Positions 16,092 through 24,088 of a stretch of 54,675 nucleotides of DNA are shown piece after piece. Source of the stretch: Syntrophomonas sp. (GTDB taxonomy: Bacteria > Bacillota > Syntrophomonadia > Syntrophomonadales > Syntrophomonadaceae); NCBI GenBank assembly GCA_016841875.1, contig JAENYG010000002.1, positions 116,559 through 171,233 on the forward strand. The letters run 5' to 3'. Under the pieces are notes generated by a model, which had not been told where the DNA came from, searched no databases, and worked only from the letters and a program-made list of their open reading frames with translations. Every line of letters begins with the position of its first letter. Within the stretch, counting starts at the first letter, position 1. The translations under genes were made by a program, and so were the position numbers.

Positions 16092-16994
16092 CTACACCTT
16101 TTCCAGTTCGGTCAGGGGGGCGAAGCGATAACCTTCTTTTTTTATGTCTTTTATGAGCCGGTCCAGTATCTGGGTATTCGTTGATGAAACCGCATGCAGG
16201 AGCATTATTTGCCCGTTATGAGTACCCTGCATGATTTTTTGATAGGAAGCTTCCGGGTCTGGCTGCTGATCTACTAACCAGTCTTGATAAGCGAAGCTCC
16301 AGAATATAGTCTTATAGCCCAGTTCAGCTGTCATCTGCAGGCTTTTTTCACTGTATTCCCCCCGGGGCGGGCGGAAGAATTTGGGCATTTCTTTACCGGT
16401 CAGATCCTGGAAGGCTGTGGCTACCTTGGTAATTTCCTGATTGAACTGCCCGGGGTCGCTGGTTTTGGAAGGCATGGAAGGATGGGTTTGGCTGTGATTG
16501 CCTACGATATGTCCTTCGGCCACCATTCGTTTAATCAGCTCTGGATTACCTGTAACATAAGGCCCGGTGACAAAAAAGGCGGCGGGAACTTGATTGGCTT
16601 TTAAAGTATCCAGTATCTCGTCAGTGTAGCCATTTTCATAGCCTTCATCAAAAGTTAAAAATATGACTTTGTCTTTGCTGCCGATGTAGTGCGCATCATA
16701 ATCGGCCAGGTCAAAATCTATATCGTTATTTATTCCGGGAGTTTTATGCTCACTGTTACGTACAAAGTACCAGCTCAGGGTCTCATTCCCCGCGCTAACC
16801 GGCTGGGTAACAACATTTTCTTCTGGAAGCTCTTCTGACTGCTGGGTCTCCTGCTCGGAAGGCTGAACTGTTTCCTGGGGTGTCGGCGATGGGTCTTCCA
16901 TATCTTTTACTACCGTCTGCTTCTGGCAGCCTGCAATACAGAACAATAAAATCAGAATAATAATAAGTAGAAAAATTCTTGAGGATTTCTTCAT
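16092..16994 (-). CDS. Polysaccharide deacetylase lipoprotein (PdaA/PdaB-like)
   Basis: About 300 residues. The N-terminus MKKSSRIFLLIIILILLFCIAGC is a lipoprotein signal with Cys at the lipobox, followed by a Glu/Gln/Pro-rich linker and a NodB-homology domain. The motifs are TFDEGYENGYTDEIL (Asp and following acid), HIVGNHSQTHPS (metal His pair), RPPRGEYSE, and LLHAVSS. TFDxGY resembles PdaA-type peptidoglycan muramic-acid deacetylases, which act on spore cortex or cell wall. An ATG four codons upstream is possible but sits too close to the AAGGA. Convergent with the MFS gene. Confidence 0.87.
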   Translation of the reverse strand: MKKSSRIFLLIIILILLFCIAGCQKQTVVKDMEDPSPTPQETVQPSEQETQQSEELPEENVVTQPVSAGNETLSWYFVRNSEHKTPGINNDIDFDLADYDAHYIGSKDKVIFLTFDEGYENGYTDEILDTLKANQVPAAFFVTGPYVTGNPELIKRMVAEGHIVGNHSQTHPSMPSKTSDPGQFNQEITKVATAFQDLTGKEMPKFFRPPRGEYSEKSLQMTAELGYKTIFWSFAYQDWLVDQQPDPEASYQKIMQGTHNGQIMLLHAVSSTNTQILDRLIKDIKKEGYRFAPLTELEKV

Positions 16995-17097
16995 AAGCTG
17001 CTGCATCCTTTCTTATATATAGCCGGTAACAAATTAATAGAAACATCTATAGTTTATACTCTTTTCTCTGCTTTTATCTTACCTGATTTATACAGAA

Positions 17098-17173
17098 AGT
17101 GACACAGGGGGACGTTTTTGTTGTGTCATTTATTGGCAAAAATGACACAACAAAAACGTCCCCCTGTGTCACT
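17098..17173. repeat. Family A palindrome, complete two-arm unit
   Basis: Arms 17098-17130 and 17141-17173 around TATTGGCAAA. The right arm supplies the TGA stop of the minus-strand zinc-ribbon gene that ends at 17169. The core is GGGGGACG, with one more G than most copies, as in the unit at 12176. Confidence 0.9.
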
Positions 17174-17663
17174 CTAGGTGGCTGCCACATTCGTTGCAGA
17201 ATTTAGCCTGGGGATTTTTAATAGCAGAACCGCAGTTTTTACAAGCCCTGGCAGCCGGGGCATTTATTTTATTCCCGCAGTAAGGGCAAAATTTGTCCAT
17301 AGAGGAGATTTTTTCTCCACATTGCTGACAGGTAGTCTCATCTAACGGCTGGATTACCGGAGAGCCGTCTTCCGTGGACTTGTCTTCGCGCTCCGTTATT
17401 ACAATGTCCTCCCCGGAGAGGGAAAATATAACCTGGCCGGGTTTATATCCGGAATCTGACCATTGGTCATGAATACGATCATAATAGAGCCAGGTTCCAT
17501 TTACCGGCTCCAGCATCAGCTGGTAAGGACCGAGTTCCATGTACCAATCCTCGGCATCTCCGTAAAACTCCTGCATAGTTTTAGCTGGGCCGGCTTCTTT
17601 GTTCCGGAAACTCTCCCAGCGTTCTTCGATTTGCACTTGTTGGTGATTTACATGCTCTCCCAT
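17169..17663 (-). CDS. Zinc-ribbon protein of unknown function
   Basis: 164 residues. The N-terminal two thirds is a soluble domain I do not recognise (FYGDAEDWYMELGPYQLML, WLYYDRIHDQWSDSGYKPGQVIFSL). The C-terminus has two zinc ribbons: CQQCGEKISSMDKFCPYCG and CKNCGSAIKNPQAKFCNECG. Its ATG lies inside the last codons of the 1045-residue gene (16-bp overlap), so the two are translationally coupled and likely act together; both carry zinc ribbons. Its stop TGA belongs to the family A repeat. Shine-Dalgarno AGGAGGGA. Confidence 0.8.
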   Translation of the reverse strand: MGEHVNHQQVQIEERWESFRNKEAGPAKTMQEFYGDAEDWYMELGPYQLMLEPVNGTWLYYDRIHDQWSDSGYKPGQVIFSLSGEDIVITEREDKSTEDGSPVIQPLDETTCQQCGEKISSMDKFCPYCGNKINAPAARACKNCGSAIKNPQAKFCNECGSHLE

Positions 17664-20600
17664 GGTTCCCTCCTAAAACTCTTAACTGTCGCCTGGGCCT
17701 GCATATAGCCCTCATAGCCTGGTTCACCGGGATTCTTGGGTTTGTAAGCCCCGAGAAATCTCTGAATGCCTTTTTCAACATCACCGTTACAAAATTGAAT
17801 ATCTTCAGATAGAGTTGTCTCCCATACCCCTCGATCTACTACTGAATTTTTCCCCCAGGTTGGTTCTCCCAGTTCCTTATCCCATTTGGCCAGCCATTCT
17901 TTTTCGGTTATGATCTGTGGTGCTTTTTCATTTTGTACCCCATCCCAGAAATCCAGAACCAGGCGTTCCCCGTCCGGGGTGATTACCAGGGTTGCGGCAT
18001 GGTTTACCCAGGGGTTGCGCTGCAGTGCTATCCGCCCTGTAACGGTGCCATCACCGAATATATCTTTAGCAGAATTCTCCATCCACTCCTGTCCCCACCG
18101 GGCATATTCACCGCACTGTCCACCGGTCATACCTCTCACCCAGTCTTCGATCCATCCGGTGGGAAAATTATTCCAGCCTTTACGTATAGTGTCAAAATCT
18201 TTTATGCCTCCGAACGTCAATCCAGTAGTCAACCCATCCTGAATAGGTCCGCTGGTATGGGCATTTTTAACATAGTAGCCTTCTTTGATTTTTTGCTGGA
18301 TAATTTCATCCATTTTGATTCTCAGGTTATCCACCCGGGTATGTCCGTTAAAATCTAGCCCATCCTTGTTATATCCATCCTTATTGAAGCCACTTTCATT
18401 ATAACCATTTTTATCAAATCCATTTTTATCAAACCCGCGGCTGTCATATCCTTCCCGGTCCCGACCAAATTGGTCGAAGCCCTTTTTGTCATAACCGTCT
18501 TTGTTATAACCGTCCATATTATAGCCATCACGGTCATAATTATCCTTGTCATATCCATACCGGTCGTAGCCATCTTTGTCATAACCATTCTCGTTTATAC
18601 CATCTTTATCAAACCCATTACGGTCATAGCCGCTGTTGTCAAACCCATTCTTATCATAACCATCTTTATCGCGTCCGTAAGCATCAAAACCATCTCGATC
18701 AAAACCATTTTTGTCATAGCCATTTTTGTCATAGCCATCTTTGTCAAAGCCTTCATGGTTAAATCCATCTTTATCATAACCATTACGATCGTAGCCATTT
18801 TTATCAAAGCCATCCTGGTCATAGCCATCCCGATGCAGACCGTTCCGGTCATAACCATCCTGATCATAACCTTCTTTATCAAAACCGTCCCGGTCAAGAC
18901 CCAGCCAGTTGTAACCATCTTTATTGTAACCGTCTCTATCATAGCCTTCAGCATTATAACCATCTCTGCCATATCCCTCACGATTATAACCATTGCTATC
19001 GAATCCATCCCGGTCATAACCAAATTGATCCCGGCCATTTTTATCAAACCCGCTGCGATCATACCCCTCCCGGTTATAACCGCTGCGGTCGTATCCATCT
19101 CTATCATAGCCGTTGGTATCGAAACCATCCTTATCATAACCGCCCTGGTGCTGTCCATTGCGGTCATAACCGTCTCTATTGTATCCATCGCGGTTATAGC
19201 CGTATTCATCATATCCTGATTTATCAAAGCCGAGTTGATCATAACCCCGGCGGTCAAAACCGTTCCTGTCAAAACCATTCCGGTCATAGCCTTCAGAATC
19301 ATAACCGTCTTTATCATATCCTTCCTGGTCGTTGCCGGTTTCATCCTCCATCGGTGCAGGCTCCTGTCCATCCTCTTGGCCTGGCTCCTGGTAGTCATCA
19401 TCGGTAGTATATGGCGGAGCCTGCTCAACTCCAGCCGTATCGATTGAAGGAGGCTGATAATCGATATTTTCACCTGGCGGAGTTTGAGCCTGGCTGTCTT
19501 TGCTGATGTCATCACCGCTAAAATCATCTAAATTCATATCGTCCAGATCCGTATCATACCAATCGATATCATCATCGTCAAAGTCAAAGTCAAACATGTC
19601 TGGATCAATAGCATTTAAAGCGCTTCCTACACTCGGACCTATACTCATGCCGATGGAAGGCAAGACTCCCTGGATGGCAGCCTGGTAAGAGCCCTGGCTT
19701 CCCCACCAGTTAGCCCATCCACCAACTTCTGCTTCCCCGCCATCATCTGCCAGCAGTATATGCCAATGCATTATATTATTTGGATCAAAGAATAAATATA
19801 AGGTGGCTATAAATAATATGAATAACGGCATCACCGGACTGCCTCCCCGATCTCGTCCGGAAAACATAAGAGCCGCAGCTACTCCCAGCAGAACCAGGCC
19901 AAAAAATGAATCCCAGAACAGGAATACTCCCAGCACAAAACCGCAGGCGGCTCCCGCCATATTAAGATAGGCTTCTATCCGGGCATGGCTTTTTATCTGT
20001 TTGTTCTTTATCCCCAGCACCTGCCAGATGCTGTTCCAAGTGCTTCTGATCAGCAGCGACAGCAGACGGCCAACTCCGGTGGCAAAGAGTGCTGAAACGC
20101 CGATGGCTAAGACCAGGTTAGTGGTACCGCTCATAAGGCCTGCGATCAGTAAGGCAAAGCCTGCGCCGGTTAATAGGGCTGCCGGGGCTACCTTGCTGTT
20201 TGAAGTCACATAGGCCGCAATATCTTTGGGGGTGATAATAATGCTTTTTATTAATTCGCCGGCACCTTTTCGTTTGATCAAATAGATAGCAGAGAAGAGG
20301 AGGGTACTGAAAAGGGTCCAGAGCACAGTGGCCGAAATCATGTTACCTTTGGAACCCAGTAACTGCTGGCCGAGCCAGGTATCCGGGCTGAATCCCTGAT
20401 TGATGCCCACCAGGAGATAGGTATGTACGGCGAGGGAAATGAGGAAAAATAATATAGTCAGAGGCAGGCTTTTTAAAAGTGCCTGACCGGTCTTTAAGCC
20501 AATCTGCTTTAAAAGACTGCTCCAGGTGAGTTTGATTTTAGGGCCGGTGTCTGGAGGCGGCATATCATATCCCGTCCCAGCAGGTCCGGGAGGATAATAA

Positions 20601-20785
20601 AAGGGCTCTGTGTTATTGGGCAGGGAAGATAACTGTTGACCGCAGTTCCCGCAAAAAGGTGCTCCGGGAGTTATTTCGGTTCCGCATAATGGACATCGCA
20701 AAGCTGCATTTATAGTTTGGCTGCCGCATTCCGGGCAGAAAATCGCATCATCTGGTAATCTATTTCCACAGTTTTGGCAAAACAT
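17648..20785 (-). CDS. Zinc-ribbon, multi-pass membrane, pentapeptide-repeat protein with Cys-His-Asp domain
   Basis: 1045 residues, a composition I do not know as a named family. Order: two zinc ribbons (Cys3/6/17/20 and 31/34/45/48); proline-rich linker; about six membrane segments (105-335); an Asp-rich stretch (about 395-430); a linker rich in Pro, Gln and Asp; then about 66 tandem pentapeptides of the form G-Y/F-D-K/R-D/N (488-817). A C-terminal globular domain follows, with Cys891 (GGQCGEYARWG), His929 (WVNHAATLV) and Asp945 (LVLDFWDG), spaced like a transglutaminase/papain-type triad. The repeat Asp residues could bind calcium, which is inference. Operon with the overlapping zinc-ribbon gene. 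Confidence 0.85.
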   Translation of the reverse strand: MFCQNCGNRLPDDAIFCPECGSQTINAALRCPLCGTEITPGAPFCGNCGQQLSSLPNNTEPFYYPPGPAGTGYDMPPPDTGPKIKLTWSSLLKQIGLKTGQALLKSLPLTILFFLISLAVHTYLLVGINQGFSPDTWLGQQLLGSKGNMISATVLWTLFSTLLFSAIYLIKRKGAGELIKSIIITPKDIAAYVTSNSKVAPAALLTGAGFALLIAGLMSGTTNLVLAIGVSALFATGVGRLLSLLIRSTWNSIWQVLGIKNKQIKSHARIEAYLNMAGAACGFVLGVFLFWDSFFGLVLLGVAAALMFSGRDRGGSPVMPLFILFIATLYLFFDPNNIMHWHILLADDGGEAEVGGWANWWGSQGSYQAAIQGVLPSIGMSIGPSVGSALNAIDPDMFDFDFDDDDIDWYDTDLDDMNLDDFSGDDISKDSQAQTPPGENIDYQPPSIDTAGVEQAPPYTTDDDYQEPGQEDGQEPAPMEDETGNDQEGYDKDGYDSEGYDRNGFDRNGFDRRGYDQLGFDKSGYDEYGYNRDGYNRDGYDRNGQHQGGYDKDGFDTNGYDRDGYDRSGYNREGYDRSGFDKNGRDQFGYDRDGFDSNGYNREGYGRDGYNAEGYDRDGYNKDGYNWLGLDRDGFDKEGYDQDGYDRNGLHRDGYDQDGFDKNGYDRNGYDKDGFNHEGFDKDGYDKNGYDKNGFDRDGFDAYGRDKDGYDKNGFDNSGYDRNGFDKDGINENGYDKDGYDRYGYDKDNYDRDGYNMDGYNKDGYDKKGFDQFGRDREGYDSRGFDKNGFDKNGYNESGFNKDGYNKDGLDFNGHTRVDNLRIKMDEIIQQKIKEGYYVKNAHTSGPIQDGLTTGLTFGGIKDFDTIRKGWNNFPTGWIEDWVRGMTGGQCGEYARWGQEWMENSAKDIFGDGTVTGRIALQRNPWVNHAATLVITPDGERLVLDFWDGVQNEKAPQIITEKEWLAKWDKELGEPTWGKNSVVDRGVWETTLSEDIQFCNGDVEKGIQRFLGAYKPKNPGEPGYEGYMQAQATVKSFRREPWESM
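18335..19324 (-). repeat. 15-bp coding tandem repeat (about 66 units)
   Basis: Tandem 15-bp units coding the pentapeptide G-[YF]-[DN]-x-[DNE], about 990 bp without a break in phase. Units diverge at codon third positions and at the variable residues, so the array is old and held by selection at protein level rather than freshly expanded. A few units are off-consensus (NGQHQ, NGRDQ, FGRDR, DNYDR). Confidence 0.92.
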
Positions 20786-20953
20786 CGTACAACTCCCCCT
20801 TGTAATTCGTAAGCCTTCTGCAGTTTAATTAGAGGTAAATCCCTTATCTAGCAGGCAATAATTACACCCAGAGAACTACAACTTTAGCATGATAATATAA
20901 TTATTAATTATAATTGGCAAAATTGGAAGGGCTAAAAGGATTTTTTTGCATGG

Positions 20954-21031
20954 ATGACACAAGGGGACGTTTTTGGTGTGTCATTAAATTATTGGCAAAA
21001 ATGACACACCAAAAACGTCCCCTTGTGTCAT
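20954..21031. repeat. Family A palindrome, complete two-arm unit (GGTGTG variant)
   Basis: Arms 20954-20984 and 21001-21031 around TAAATTATTGGCAAAA. Arms carry TTTTTGGTGTGTC and the exact complement GACACACCAAAAA. It lies in the divergent region between the pentapeptide-repeat gene and the hydrogenase leader. Confidence 0.9.
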
Positions 21032-21100
21032 CTTAATAAATTGAAAAGGCAAAAAAAGGGTTTTGGAGCATGAATGTTAAATAATAATGTTAAATAATTA

Positions 21101-21109
21101 TGGTACAAT
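21101..21109 (+). promoter_or_regulatory. Extended -10 promoter candidate for the hydrogenase leader RNA
   Basis: TGG-TACAAT (21101-21109) is an extended -10 element in AT-rich DNA; no clear -35 is seen. It would start an RNA near 21116 that ends at the terminator at 21232-21276. Confidence 0.35.
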
Positions 21110-21115
21110 GTTAAG

Positions 21116-21276
21116 AGGTTGTTCTCAAGATTCGTCTGGAATCAAGTATTTAGCAAACGGGATTATGAAGATCCTGCAGCTTTGGTGATCTAAACTCAAA
21201 TAATGAAAACTGCATATATACTGTAAAAACCACGAAGGTGAAATTGCCAGAAGGCAGATTTACTTTCGTTTTTTTT
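21116..21276 (+). ncRNA. Candidate leader RNA or small RNA ending in an intrinsic terminator
   Basis: About 160 nt between a -10-like element and a strong intrinsic terminator, with no upstream gene on this strand. Local stems include GATTC-GTCTG-GAATC and TGCAG...CTGCA. Position about 290 bp ahead of the hydrogenase gene fits either an attenuator/riboswitch-type leader or a free small RNA. I could not match it to a known riboswitch class. Confidence 0.35.
21232..21276 (+). terminator. Intrinsic terminator with no upstream gene
   Basis: ACGAAGGTGAAATTGCC pairs with GGCAGATTTACTTTCGT (with G-U pairs) around a short AGAA loop, followed by eight T. It points toward the hydrogenase operon, and no plus-strand gene lies upstream within this window's previous 5 kb, so it must end a leader or a small RNA. 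Confidence 0.7.
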
Positions 21277-21298
21277 GTCTGTTGTTATAGATAGACCG

Positions 21299-21411
21299 GA
21301 TTGGGATTATTCACGGAGGTGAGGTTCTTAATAGTGTATTTTCCATCAATTTAACTGGTAGGAAGGGGGACGAGTTTGAGTACCGTTAAAGCTCCAGGAA
21401 ATAGGAGTTAG
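21299..21411 (+). pseudogene. Duplicated hydrogenase leader with an 11-codon start remnant
   Basis: GATTGGGATTATTCACGGAGGTGAG (21299 on) repeats imperfectly at 21490, and a Shine-Dalgarno plus TTG start at 21376 repeats at 21568. The first copy reads MSTVKAPGNRS then stop; the real hydrogenase begins MSTVIAEGVIR. It is therefore a truncated upstream copy of the 5' end of the hydrogenase gene, about 191 bp away, or a short upstream reading frame retained for regulation. Confidence 0.6.
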
Positions 21412-21567
21412 AAGATAAATAAGAAATACCTATAGAAATACTTATAATAAAAAATTATATTAAGTATTAGGATATATTATATAAAATCAGATTGGGATTA
21501 CAAACAGAGGTGAGTGTTCAAATCAATCTAATTTCTGCAAATTTATTTATGGGGAGGGAAAAAAAGT

Positions 21568-22731
21568 TTGAGTACAGTTATTGCTGAAGGAGTAATTCGT
21601 GTTACCAATAATTGTAAAGCCTGCGACCACTGCACTAGCATTTGTCCGACAGGAGCCATCAGCGGGATACTGGGGCAAAAACATCATATTGACCCCAGAC
21701 TATGTGTGAACTGCGGACAATGTCTGATCAATTGTCCTTTTGGGGCTATCAGTGATGCCAGTTCAGTTGAGATGGTCCGGCAGGCTTTGAATGATTCAAC
21801 TAAATTCGTTGTAGTCCAGGAAGCACCAGCGGTCAGGGTAGCATTAGGTGAGGAATTCGGGCTGGCCCCCGGTACCAATGTGAAAAATAAGATGTATGCT
21901 GCTCTGAGAAAATTGGGGTTTGACCGAGTATATGATACCGAGTTTACAGCTGACCTGACCATAATGGAAGAGGGAACCGAGCTTATCCACCGGGTATTTA
22001 ATGCTCTGGGAGTTGAGGGATTTGAGAGCAGCGGTCCGCTGCCCCAGTTTACTTCCTGCTGCCCGGCTTGGATCAAGTATGCTGAAGACAAGTATCCCCA
22101 CATTCTACCTCACATTTCTTCGGCCAAGTCTCCACAGCAGATGTTTGGACCGGTGGCAAAAACTTATGGGGCAGAAAAACTACAGGTTGATCCCGAAGAC
22201 ATGATAGTAGTGTCAGTGATGCCCTGCACGGCCAAGAAATACGAATGCGACCGTCCGGAAATGATGGCCAGTGGATTCAAAGATGTGGATTATGTCATCA
22301 CTACCCGGGAACTGGCCGAGATGATAAAGGCTGACGGGATTGACTTCTTAAATCTTGCCGATGAGGATGCGGATAAGTTTATCGGTCTATCAACCGGTGC
22401 GGCGACCATTTTCGGAGCTACCGGCGGTGTTATGGAGGCTGCTCTGAGGACTGCCTATGAAATTCTCAGTGAAGAAACATTGGATAAGGTGGAATTTGAG
22501 GCGGTCAGGGGATTGGCCCCGGTAAGAGAGGCAACCGTAGAGATTCCGGTAAAGGCGTTAGGAACCAAGCTACCGGTCCATGTCTGTGTAGTTACTGGGC
22601 TCAAGTATGTTGATAGTGTTATCGAAGATGTCCTGGCCGGAAGAAGTACATACCATTTCATAGAAGTTATGAACTGCCCGGGCGGATGTATAAACGGCGG
22701 TGGACAGCCCATAAGGCGAGATACATATTAG
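21568..22731 (+). CDS. [FeFe] hydrogenase large (catalytic) subunit
   Basis: Catalytic hydrogenase of 387 residues. Two [4Fe-4S] motifs lie at the N-terminus (Cys16/19/22/26 and 46/49/52/56). H-cluster motifs: TSCCPAW (162-168), MPCTAKKYE (218-226) and EVMNCPGGCINGG (366 on); likely H-cluster ligands are Cys165, 220, 370 and 374, with Cys164 as proton relay. L3 has Asn where Ala is usual (MACPGGC). There is no signal peptide; the Tat signal on the next gene product probably carries it across the membrane. Start is TTG behind GGGGAGGG. With the small subunit and cytochrome b it should evolve or take up H2 on the outer face, coupled to quinone. Confidence 0.95.
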   Translation: MSTVIAEGVIRVTNNCKACDHCTSICPTGAISGILGQKHHIDPRLCVNCGQCLINCPFGAISDASSVEMVRQALNDSTKFVVVQEAPAVRVALGEEFGLAPGTNVKNKMYAALRKLGFDRVYDTEFTADLTIMEEGTELIHRVFNALGVEGFESSGPLPQFTSCCPAWIKYAEDKYPHILPHISSAKSPQQMFGPVAKTYGAEKLQVDPEDMIVVSVMPCTAKKYECDRPEMMASGFKDVDYVITTRELAEMIKADGIDFLNLADEDADKFIGLSTGAATIFGATGGVMEAALRTAYEILSEETLDKVEFEAVRGLAPVREATVEIPVKALGTKLPVHVCVVTGLKYVDSVIEDVLAGRSTYHFIEVMNCPGGCINGGGQPIRRDTY

Positions 22732-22751
22732 AGAAAGGAGGATTTTTGTAA

Positions 22752-23114
22752 GTGGGTATTTTTAAAGAAAAAGAAGGCTTTACCAGGCGGCAGTTTTTGA
22801 AAGGTTCAGCGATTCTGGCCGTTACCGTGGTAGTTACTGGAGTATTTGCCAAATTTGGAGTAGATATTTACAAAGCCAGTGATGATTACATTGCTGAAAG
22901 AGCACAGGGTCTCTATACTCTGGATGAATCGATGGCCCTACGCCGATCGCATAAAAATCCGGAAATAGCACAGATATACCAGGAGTTCCTTTCTCCCGGG
23001 GGGGTAAACCCGGTGAGTGAAAAAGCCCATCACCTGCTGCATACCAGGTATGGGAAGGATATACCTGCTTTTATTGAGGAATTAGAACACCATGATGAAG
23101 ATCATGCTGCTTAA
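22752..23114 (+). CDS. [FeFe] hydrogenase small subunit with Tat signal
   Basis: 120 residues. The N-terminus GFTRRQFLKGSAILAVTVVVTGVFA is a twin-arginine signal. The remainder (SDDYIAERAQGLYTLDESMALRRSHKNPEIAQIYQEFL) matches the iron-hydrogenase small-subunit family that wraps the catalytic subunit. A GTG start follows AAAGGAGG, 20 bp after the large subunit gene. The mature part keeps a His-rich tail (HHLLHTRY, EHHDEDHAA). Confidence 0.92.
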   Translation: MGIFKEKEGFTRRQFLKGSAILAVTVVVTGVFAKFGVDIYKASDDYIAERAQGLYTLDESMALRRSHKNPEIAQIYQEFLSPGGVNPVSEKAHHLLHTRYGKDIPAFIEELEHHDEDHAA

Positions 23115-23129
23115 TGGGGAGGATGAGAG

Positions 23130-23789
23130 ATGAGTGAAATAAAGGGAAAAGTATTAAAGCATGACCAGCAGACCCGGATGATGCACTGGGTACATCTAGT
23201 ATGCTTTATTATACTGGGTCTTACCGGAATAGCTTTTTACTGGGATATTAATATCATCAGCAATATTTTTGGCGGACCAGCCAATGCCTCACTGGTGCAT
23301 CGGTGGACGGGAGTATTGTTTCTGACCGGTCCTACCATCTATATTTTATTAAACTTTGAGCGATTTTCCAGATTTATTGATACTATATCAAACTTCACCA
23401 AGAACGATATCGCGTGGCTTAAAACCATGGGAGGATATGTGCCCTTTATCAAAGTTGAGCATGCTCCACCTCAAGACAAATATAATGCCGGTCAGAAAAT
23501 ACTGGGCGGGTTGATCATTATAGGCTGTCTGTTGATAATCCTGACCGGGTTTCCTATGTGGTTGTGGCGGCATACTTTACCGGCTGTCTTCCTGTCAGCC
23601 TGCTATAACATTCACTTCTGGACCGCGATAATCATGATCCTCTTAGTGGGTGGGCATTTTTTCCTGGCGGCGATTCACCCCAAATCCAGAGTGGAATTTG
23701 CTTCGATGATGATGGATGGTTACGTTGATGCTGAAATCACTGCTCATCACAATGAAAGTTGGTTTAATGAGCTGCAGAAAGTCGAATAA
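23130..23789 (+). CDS. b-type cytochrome subunit of the hydrogenase
   Basis: 219 residues with four predicted membrane segments. Candidate haem-binding His occur in HWVHLVCFIILGLTGIAFYW (about 21-40), LVHRWTGVLFL (about 55-65), and NIHFWTAIIMILLVGGHFFLAAIHP (about 163-187). It belongs to the Ni/Fe-hydrogenase and formate-dehydrogenase cytochrome b group and would link the exported hydrogenase to membrane quinone. Third gene of the operon, 15 bp after the small subunit; Shine-Dalgarno GGGGAGGATGAGAG. Confidence 0.92.
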   Translation: MSEIKGKVLKHDQQTRMMHWVHLVCFIILGLTGIAFYWDINIISNIFGGPANASLVHRWTGVLFLTGPTIYILLNFERFSRFIDTISNFTKNDIAWLKTMGGYVPFIKVEHAPPQDKYNAGQKILGGLIIIGCLLIILTGFPMWLWRHTLPAVFLSACYNIHFWTAIIMILLVGGHFFLAAIHPKSRVEFASMMMDGYVDAEITAHHNESWFNELQKVE

Positions 23790-23841
23790 TACTTAGAGAT
23801 CAATATTGGAGCTATACCGCTTCAATAGGCATTTACACAGT

Positions 23842-23881
23842 AAATAGGCTGTACCTTGGGTACAGCTTATTTGCTTTTCTT
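23842..23881 (+). terminator. Intrinsic terminator of the hydrogenase operon
   Basis: AAATAGGCTGTACC pairs with GGTACAGCTTATTT around a 3-base loop, followed by GCTTTTCTT. It lies 53 bp after the cytochrome stop. Confidence 0.6.
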
Positions 23882-23889
23882 ACACAAGG

Positions 23890-23920
23890 ATGACACAAGG
23901 GGACGTTTTTGGTGTGTCAT
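23890..23920. repeat. Family A repeat, single arm (GGTGTG variant)
   Basis: ATGACACAAGGGGACG...GGTGTGTCAT, one arm only, directly after the hydrogenase terminator. Same variant as the unit at 20954-21031, so the hydrogenase operon is bracketed by this subtype. Confidence 0.85.
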
Positions 23921-24088
23921 TCGTACATTAAAAATGTATTTATGAGGGATGCTAATTGAGGGTTTCGGGCACCACAGATACATGGAGTTGGGTTCCCGCG
24001 GGAGAAGTATCGCTGTTCCGCATGTGTCAATGGGAAGACTCTTTTGATATACAGTATCTTGAGAATAAAAAACGAAAGGAAATGATTT

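Noticed and set aside
18470-19219. Long plus-strand hydrophobic open frame (249 residues, Ile/Val-rich) opposite the pentapeptide array
   Set aside because: It is the complement of a 15-bp repeat whose period is a multiple of three, so stops are excluded in several frames. The minus-strand frame has domains on both sides and a ribosome site.
18335-19324. CRISPR-like periodicity
   Set aside because: Period is 15 bp, fully coding, with no spacers of unique sequence.
18595-19527. Second minus-strand frame of 310 residues over the same array
   Set aside because: Same cause; Met/Thr-rich low-complexity product with no ribosome site.
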